DNA of 37,428 nucleotides from Candidatus Competibacteraceae bacterium. Lineage in GTDB: Bacteria > Pseudomonadota > Gammaproteobacteria > Competibacterales > Competibacteraceae. Numbering within the stretch: position 1 is the first letter of the stretch; each line of letters starts with the position of its first letter. Under the pieces are notes generated by a model. The model was not told where the DNA came from. It did no database searches and worked only from the letters and a program-made list of their open reading frames with translations. The stretch lies in contig REEE01000210.1 of the NCBI GenBank assembly GCA_007695245.1, positions 1-37,428 of the forward strand, in the 5' to 3' direction. Position numbers and translations under genes: made by a program. Shown piece after piece: positions 32,275 through 37,428 of this stretch.

Positions 32275-33204
32275 CTAAACCGGCGCGGCGACCCGCCGCA
32301 GCACTTCCTCGACCGCCGCCTCGGCCGTCAGGCCGCTGAAGCGCGCCTGGGGATCGAGCCGCAGGCGGTGCGCCAGCACCGGAGCCGCCAGCTCCCGCAC
32401 CAAGTCCGGGGTCACGAACGCCAGCCCATCGAACAAGGCCAGCGCCCGGGCGCTCTTCAGCAGCGCCAGCGAAGCGCGGGGGCTGGCGCCCAGCGTGACG
32501 CCCGGCGCTTGCCGGGTGGCGGCGACCAGTTCCACCAGATAGCGGCTGACTTCGGTGCTGACCCGAATCGCCGTGGCGGCCCGCCGCAGGTCGCTTAAGG
32601 CCGCCCGATCGACGCAGGGTTGCAAGGCGTCCAGCGGATGTCGGTCCCCTTGCGCGGTCAAGATGGCCAGTTCCCCATCGAGGTCGGGATAGCCCAGCGC
32701 GAACCGCAGGGCGAATCGATCCATCTGCGCTTCCGGCAGCGGGTAAGTCCCGTGGAATTCAATCGGGTTCTGCGTGGCGATCACGAAGAACCATTCCCCG
32801 AGGTCGTAGCGCTGGCCGTCCAGGCTGACCTGCCGCTCGCCCATCGCTTCCAGCAACGCGGCCTGCGTGCGCGGCGAGGCACGGTTGATCTCGTCGGCCA
32901 GCAGCACCTGGGTGAACACCGGGCCGCGATGCAGGCGAAATTCCTGGCGCTGGGGATCGAAGATCGAGACGCCGAGCAGGTCGGAAGGCAACAGGTCGGG
33001 CGTGAATTGAATGCGCTGGAATTCCAGCGTCAGCGACCGGGCCAGGGCCTTGGCCAGAGTGGTCTTGCCGGTTCCCGGCAGATCTTCCAGCAGGACGTGA
33101 CCGCCGCCGACGAAGGCGGCCAGCAGCCAGCGGATGGGTTGCCGTTGGCCGATCATGACGGTCGCCAGATGATCCGAGAGGGTTTGGCCAATGGCGCGGC
33201 TCAT
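32275..33204 (-). CDS. moxR: MoxR-family AAA+ ATPase
   Basis: 309 residues from the ATG at 33204 (MSRAIGQTL). The frame remains open to 33444 but the added 80 residues look non-coding and MoxR proteins are normally this length. Walker A is a normal GDLPGTGKTT-type motif (LLEDLPGTGKTTLAKA), Walker B is VLLADEINRASP, sensor 1 is FFVIATQNPIE, and LPEAQMDRF carries the arginine-finger area. It heads an operon with DUF58 and TgpA. It is a general envelope-type MoxR, distinct from the large MoxR-type protein at 9399-12230, which has an altered Walker A. Confidence 0.95.
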   Translation of the reverse strand: MSRAIGQTLSDHLATVMIGQRQPIRWLLAAFVGGGHVLLEDLPGTGKTTLAKALARSLTLEFQRIQFTPDLLPSDLLGVSIFDPQRQEFRLHRGPVFTQVLLADEINRASPRTQAALLEAMGERQVSLDGQRYDLGEWFFVIATQNPIEFHGTYPLPEAQMDRFALRFALGYPDLDGELAILTAQGDRHPLDALQPCVDRAALSDLRRAATAIRVSTEVSRYLVELVAATRQAPGVTLGASPRASLALLKSARALALFDGLAFVTPDLVRELAAPVLAHRLRLDPQARFSGLTAEAAVEEVLRRVAAPV

Positions 33205-33710
33205 GGCGGGCGACTCCGTGGGTCGGGCGTGAGGGGTGCGGACGGTCCTCGCCACCGATCGGTTGCGCGGGACCAGGCGGCCGGATACGGGCGAGCGATC
33301 CAAGTCTAGGTGCTCCGCCGAGGCGGCGCCAGAAGCGCTTCCCGTTGGGTGAAACGGCCGCACAGGGTTTGGATCGCTGCTGATGGCGATCAGGATCTGC
33401 ATCACCTGCCGCAGATCCACGGATTCCAGCAGCAGAACGTCCACGCCCTGGCCGCGCCGCGCGCGCGGGCCGAACTCTCTGCGTCTCGAACCCCTGGACG
33501 GTGGGATGGTTCCGGGGGCGATCTCCCGGCCGTGAACCGCTCCAGCGACCCGCGCGCAGCCGCTATCCAGCGGGGCACGCCTCGATCAACACCGGTTGGC
33601 ACGGCCCGGCGGCGGTTCGGCGGCAACGGGATTCGGACGGTTATGATGGGGATGGCCAGATTTCAAGTCGGGCCCTACACTAACCGCGTTACGTGACACG
33701 GATTCGAGCC
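33205..33710. other. Divergent intergenic region
   Basis: About 500 bases between the leftward MoxR operon and the rightward ParB-like gene. Open frames on both strands (for example 33310-33696 plus, and the minus frame upstream of 33204) are Arg/Pro-rich and lack convincing protein features. Promoters for both directions should be here. I found no clear -35/-10 pair. Confidence 0.45.
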
Positions 33711-34506
33711 ATGCGCGCTGTTCCCCTCGATCTTCTGCAGATCAGTCGCTTCCGGTCGCCGGCGCCGTTACCGTGGCCACCGGCCCAAGCCGTCGCCCTG
33801 GCCCGCGCTGTCGGCTTCGTCGATCCGGTGACGGTGCGCCCGTTGCCGGGAGCCATCCCACCCCGTTACGAAATCCTCACCGGCCTGCGGCACTGGTTGC
33901 TGGCGCAGCGGGCGCAACTGGCGACGGTCACCATCCAACCGCGGGAATCCCTGAGCGACGATGAGGCCCGCCGGCTCGTCGAACTGGATACCGGCCTGAC
34001 GTTCGATCCCATCGCCGAAGCCCGGGCGATCCAGGCCGAGGTGGAACAGGGCACGAGCATTACCGCCGCCGGCCGAGTCTTCGGGCTGTCGCGCACCGAG
34101 GCCTCGCATCGGCTGCGGTTGTTGCGGGCTGACCCCAAGCGTGCGGGCCCGGGTTGCGACCGGCGCGCTGGACCTCGGAAAGGCCCGCGCCCTAGTGGGG
34201 TTGGCGGAACGCGACCAGATCGACCTGGCGCAACGGATCACGCGGGAGGACTTGAATACCCGCCAAGTGGAGGTTTTGGCCAAAGCCTGCAAGCAAGGCG
34301 ACCGTCACCCCCAAGTCAGTCCGGGAATTCCGCCACCGGCACCGATCAAAGACCCCAACCTCGTTCGGCTGGAAAACGACTTGGCGGAATTCTTCGGGAC
34401 GCGGGTGACGCTGGCTTACGAGGGAGGCCGAGGGCAATTGGTCATCGACTTCGTCAATCTGGAAATTTTGGAAGGGGTGCTGGAAAAAATTGGATATGGA
34501 TCTTAA
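33711..34506 (+). pseudogene. Frameshifted ParB-like protein gene
   Basis: From the ATG at 33711 (MRAVPLDLLQ) the first frame encodes a ParB-like N-domain (RYEILTGLRHWLLAQRA) and a helix-turn-helix region (TAAGRVFGLSRTEASHRLRLL), then degenerates at RADPKRAGPG. The expected continuation, VRARVATGALDLGKARALVG and a C-terminal domain to IGYGS, is in another frame at 34141-34506. A single-base indel near 34128-34141 therefore breaks the gene; repaired, it would encode about 265 residues. It could be real decay or an assembly error. The uncorrected first frame runs on to 34520. No parA is next to it on the plus strand, so it may be a solitary ParB-like regulator rather than a segregation factor. 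Confidence 0.82.
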
Positions 34507-34542
34507 CGGGCAGGCGATGAAACAGCCGTCCTCAACAAAAAT

Positions 34543-35397
34543 TTAACCGGCGGCATGTAACAAAAACTCCAGATTTTCCATGCACTTTTTTAATTCTTGA
34601 TCAACTTCCAAGGTATTTTCAGAAATCACCTTGCGGTAATTTTTGATCGCTATCAATAATTTTTTTTCAGCTTCTCGTACGTCGGAAACTTGCCCGTTTG
34701 GGCATGTTTTCGGCCCATCGTCTAGTGCGCCCAGCCAACGGCGTACAGTGTTGGCGGACTTACCCAGCACAACGGAAAGGGCTGGGCGTAAAGCTTTTTC
34801 ACCGGTGCGTGGCCTCCCTTCTCGCTCTACGAATCCCGCCGCCCGAAGTCGTTGAACAAGCGTTAGAATTTCATCCTTGGAGTAGGATCTCCGCTGGGTG
34901 TTCTCACTCGTTTCGATGGCCAGAGCCCTGGCGGCATCTTCTACTGCGTTAAAGGGTAGAATCATGACCGGGACTTCTTCCATCTCTAATGGAGACAGCA
35001 CCTTCAAACGTTCTACCGCGATTTCCTGCCGCGCTGTTAGTCGAGACTTATCCAAGCGAGCAAGTTCCAGCCAACTTTCTGCTCGAGCGGCCACGTCGGA
35101 CTGGGCCAACAGTCTCAATGCGGCCACGCGATGGGCGCCCGCCAACAGATGTCCAACTTGATCCACTGTAGGAGGTTCCACCAGCCCTACCGCGGCAATC
35201 GATTCGGCCAGATTCAACACATGGCTGGCCTTGAGTGAGCGTGTATCCCCTCCAGGTCGTGGATGGATAGCCGATAGAGGAAGCATCCCCCGTCTGGCTT
35301 GCTCCTGCTCCATCCAAGCAACCACTTGCTGGGCTTGCGCCCGCCCAGCGGCCGCGGCGTCACTTTGAATCAAGCGATTTATGGTACGTTTAGCCAT
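34543..35397 (-). CDS. parB: ParB-like partition protein
   Basis: 284 residues from the ATG at 35397 (MAKRTINRL), which overlaps the ParA stop by eight bases. The ParB N-terminal domain is recognisable (LPLSAIHPRPGGDTRSL, LAGAHRVAALRLL), followed by a helix-turn-helix (VVLGKSANTVRRWLG) and an acidic/lysine-rich C-terminal helix. Chromosomal ParB proteins use GERR in the nucleotide-binding box where this has GAHR. It is downstream of ParA, the usual parAB order. This pair has lower GC and different codon use from the rest of the window, suggesting a plasmid or integrative-element origin. Confidence 0.9.
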   Translation of the reverse strand: MAKRTINRLIQSDAAAAGRAQAQQVVAWMEQEQARRGMLPLSAIHPRPGGDTRSLKASHVLNLAESIAAVGLVEPPTVDQVGHLLAGAHRVAALRLLAQSDVAARAESWLELARLDKSRLTARQEIAVERLKVLSPLEMEEVPVMILPFNAVEDAARALAIETSENTQRRSYSKDEILTLVQRLRAAGFVEREGRPRTGEKALRPALSVVLGKSANTVRRWLGALDDGPKTCPNGQVSDVREAEKKLLIAIKNYRKVISENTLEVDQELKKCMENLEFLLHAAG

Positions 35398-36115
35398 TCT
35401 GTAACCATCCAACTACTTCCTGAAGATCAACGATACCCCGGCAATTTTGGGGTGCTGCCTTTACTACGGGCACTCGTTCTGTGGTAGCCAGTGATAGGGC
35501 AACATCTTGCCTGATCAACAGACGATCTATATCCGGAAACATAGCTGCGAGGGCAGACTCAAGGTCTTTATCCAAGGCACGACGCAGATCCACTCGACTC
35601 ATAACGAGCGCCCAGCGCTGGGCGCCTTGCCGCTTCTTCTGTCGCCGCGCCGAAAGCGTTTCCACCACCCGAGCCGCGCCCTGGATCGCAAAAGGATGCG
35701 CATCGACCACGATGAGGACAACCTCAGCAGCCACTAACCCAAATCGCTCTAAATGATCCCAACCGGGCGGGCAGTCGAAAATAACCGCCGCATGGTCGAA
35801 AGCCGCGATGGCATCCGCCAGTGCTTCCGGGTCTAATCGCATAACTTCATGCCCTTTGAGTCCGGGCCCACCCGGCAAGACCCACAAGTTTTCGGCAATT
35901 TGGATTGGAACAGGGTTATCACCCAAAAGTAACTCCGCTGTACCAGGTTGGGTAGGATCTGCGCCCAAACCCCAAGCAGCGTTGCTTTGAGGATCCAAAT
36001 CGACCAACAAAACCGGATTTCCTTGGGCCGCCAACACTGAAGCGATCCCGCAAGCAACCGTCGTTTTTCCAACCCCTCCCTTCCCGGCAGCCACGGCGAC
36101 CTTCATTGATGCCAT
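35390..36115 (-). CDS. parA: ParA-family partition ATPase
   Basis: 241 residues from the ATG at 36115 (MASMKVAVAAG). Deviant Walker A is AGKGGVGKTT, Walker A' is LLVDLDPQSNAAWGLG and Walker B is VIFDCPPGWDHL, so this is a standard small ParA without an N-terminal DNA-binding domain. ATGs at 36106 and 36130 are alternatives. I prefer 36115 because the 20 bases around it (36111-36130) resemble those around the ParB start (35393-35412) at 16 of 20 positions. The insertion sequence ends 37 bases upstream, so the original promoter is separated from the gene. Confidence 0.9.
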   Translation of the reverse strand: MASMKVAVAAGKGGVGKTTVACGIASVLAAQGNPVLLVDLDPQSNAAWGLGADPTQPGTAELLLGDNPVPIQIAENLWVLPGGPGLKGHEVMRLDPEALADAIAAFDHAAVIFDCPPGWDHLERFGLVAAEVVLIVVDAHPFAIQGAARVVETLSARRQKKRQGAQRWALVMSRVDLRRALDKDLESALAAMFPDIDRLLIRQDVALSLATTERVPVVKAAPQNCRGIVDLQEVVGWLQNG

Positions 36116-36152
36116 CTTGTAGTCATCCAATTAGAGAAACAGAAATAACCTA

Positions 36153-36180
36153 GTGCTTTGTCACACTTCTAATTTAGGGT
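36153..36180. repeat. Left terminal inverted repeat of the IS630 element
   Basis: Begins GTGCTTTGTCACACTTCTAA and is the reverse complement of 37348-37375 except for one base. The transposase stop codon lies inside it at 36161-36163. Confidence 0.93.
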
Positions 36181-37294
36181 AGATTGACTTCAGTTTCACC
36201 CGCGCATCATCGACCTTAAACTGCCAATCGACGGTCCGCTGCCGGGCATTACTGTGCTCATGCCAAGCGGTCGTTTGGGCGCGGAGTTCCTCGGCCGTCG
36301 CAAAACGACGCCCCGTAACACCTTGCCGAGTCATCGCACTCAGTTCGTTTTCGGCCATATTTAACCCACTGCCGTGCTTGGGGGTGTGACAAAATTCCAC
36401 CCGCTGTACCAACGACCGCGCCGTCGCCGGCTCAAAGGCCTCGTAGCAGGCGCCTTTGGTGTGCGCGTTCAGATGGTCACAGACCAAGCTCACCTTCTGC
36501 GCCGAGGGGTAGCGCGTACCCAGGAAGTGCGCCATTTCTTGGGCCCAGTCCACCTGGGTCCGTCGTTCGCGTACCGAGACCTGCCGCCAGCCCGCCAGCG
36601 GTTCGCAGAACATAAAAATGCTGGCGGTGCCCGCCCGCTCGTACTCATAGTCTACGCGCCGCGGGTGCTGGGGCGTCCCGGCGATGGGGATGCGCGTTTC
36701 CTTCAGTCACTGGAGTCGGTTGCTCGTCCATGCAGAGCACGGGAAAGCGGGGATCGTAGGGCCGGGCGTAGACGTCGAGCACTTCCTCCATGCCGGCGGC
36801 GAACTCGGCATCGGCGTCGGGCGGAATCACCCAACAGGCGATCTTCCGCGTGGTGAAGTGATTTTTTTTAGGGTCCTCCGCAGCGTCTCGTGACCGACCG
36901 TCTCGACCATCTCTAACGTGACGGCCTGTTCCGCGAGCAGGCGGAGGGTCCAGTTGGCGAATCCGGGCGGCGGCGGTCCCAGCCGCAAGGCGATGATCCT
37001 GGCTTCTTGATGGCCGTCGAGCCGCTTGCCGCGCACGCGCTGCTTCGGCTGGCCGTGGAGGGTGATCTCCAACCCCTCCCTCACCAAACGCTCCCGAATG
37101 TTTTCGATGGTTTTCGTGCGACAGTCGAAGGCGTTCGCGATCGCCGCATCGGTCCAGTGCGGTCCATCCGCATCGGCCTTGAGCAGAACGCGCGCGCGAA
37201 GCACCTTCTGGGCCGATCCCCGTTGCTTCTTGACCAGACCGTTCAACAGGTCTCGTTCACTCTCCGTTAGCCGAACCACATACTTTTTTTGCAT
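36161..37294 (-). pseudogene. IS630-family transposase, two frame disruptions
   Basis: The N-terminal part (37294 down to 36827, MQKKYVVRLTESE) has the helix-turn-helix region. An A8 run near 36867-36874 interrupts the frame: a -1 shift gives TLKKNHFTTRKIACWVIPPD, joining to the second part (36830-36645) with the first DDE aspartate in LCMDEQP. A +1 shift near 36710 is then required to reach the third part (36613-36161), which has CDHLNAHT and NMAENELS, the second Asp and the Glu. The A8 slip could be a programmed -1 frameshift as in some IS630 members. The second break looks like an indel, so this copy is probably inactive or the sequence has an error. Confidence 0.85.
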
Positions 37295-37347
37295 CGCCCA
37301 ACCCTCCTTCGTTGAGCGTACCTTGCCTAAAATTGTCCGTGAACGCT

Positions 37348-37375
37348 ACCCTGAATTAGAAGTGTGACAAAGCAC
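37348..37375. repeat. Right terminal inverted repeat of the IS630 element
   Basis: Ends AGAAGTGTGACAAAGCAC, the reverse complement of the left repeat with one mismatch, followed by the TA target. Confidence 0.93.
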
Positions 37376-37428
37376 TAGCGTACGCACACCCGATTCTCCA
37401 CAAGTCAGCAGCGATCCAGATGTATCCT

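Larger units (their letters stand above)
36153..37375 (-). mobile_element. IS630-family insertion sequence (1223 bases)
   Basis: Bounded by 28-base terminal inverted repeats that match at 27 positions, and flanked on both sides by TA (36151-36152 and 37376-37377), the target duplicated by IS630/Tc1-type elements. It carries one DDE transposase gene, broken in two places. It was inserted immediately upstream of parA. The 51 bases beyond its right end contain no recognisable gene. Confidence 0.92.

Noticed and set aside
1-37428. CRISPR arrays, tRNA or rRNA genes
   Set aside because: None seen: no regularly spaced repeats and no cloverleaf or rRNA-like stretches were recognised by eye.

Overview
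The window looks like chromosome of a high-GC proteobacterium, most likely a gammaproteobacterium with complex signalling. The clues are the codon use, the ATGA/TGATG gene overlaps, zinc-ribbon Ser/Thr kinases, a TgpA/DUF58/MoxR envelope operon and an IS630-type element. I cannot name the genus. No rRNA, tRNA or CRISPR array was seen.

Layout. (A) 1-3609, minus strand: a phospho-signalling cassette read in the order zinc-ribbon/FHA, vWA, FHA, Ser/Thr kinase; the kinase runs off the left edge. (B) 3904-20958, plus strand: a nine-gene, about 17 kb run. It holds two unrecognised proteins, a protein ending in a Lon-like catalytic-serine motif, a small basic protein, a ThiF/E1-like adenylyltransferase, a MoxR-type AAA+ protein, a metalloprotease-vWA protein, a 1531-residue protein (Lon-like lysine half, STAND NTPase, beta-propeller) and a membrane kinase with a PEGA domain. 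(C) 21068-28464, minus strand: a paralogous and larger copy of cassette A, with a pseudokinase-PP2C fusion, a kinase-SUMF1 (FGE-like) fusion, a radical-SAM protein, a sterile-alpha-motif protein and a small secreted protein. (D) 28967-33204, minus strand: MoxR, DUF58 and transglutaminase, a standard operon. (E) 33711 to the end: a frameshifted ParB-like gene, a ParA/ParB pair and a decayed IS630-family insertion just upstream of parA.

How it may work. Region B matches the general plan of the MoxR-vWA-beta-propeller ternary conflict systems described by the Aravind group: a AAA+/vWA chaperone couple plus a propeller sensor. The feature I find most striking is that a Lon (S16) protease fold appears to be divided between two genes of this operon. 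The serine motif closes the 277-residue protein at 6722-7555 and the lysine motif opens the 1531-residue protein at 14244-18839. A protease that works only after two subunits meet would be a natural activation switch. Cassettes A and C, with kinases, PP2C, FHA readers and vWA scaffolds, would supply a phosphorylation layer around it.

A second item is the asparagine-rich C-terminus of the kinase-SUMF1 protein. It looks like the variable region of diversity-generating retroelement (DGR) targets and sits exactly where the reading frame loses its stop codon. These functional links are inference from motifs and gene order.
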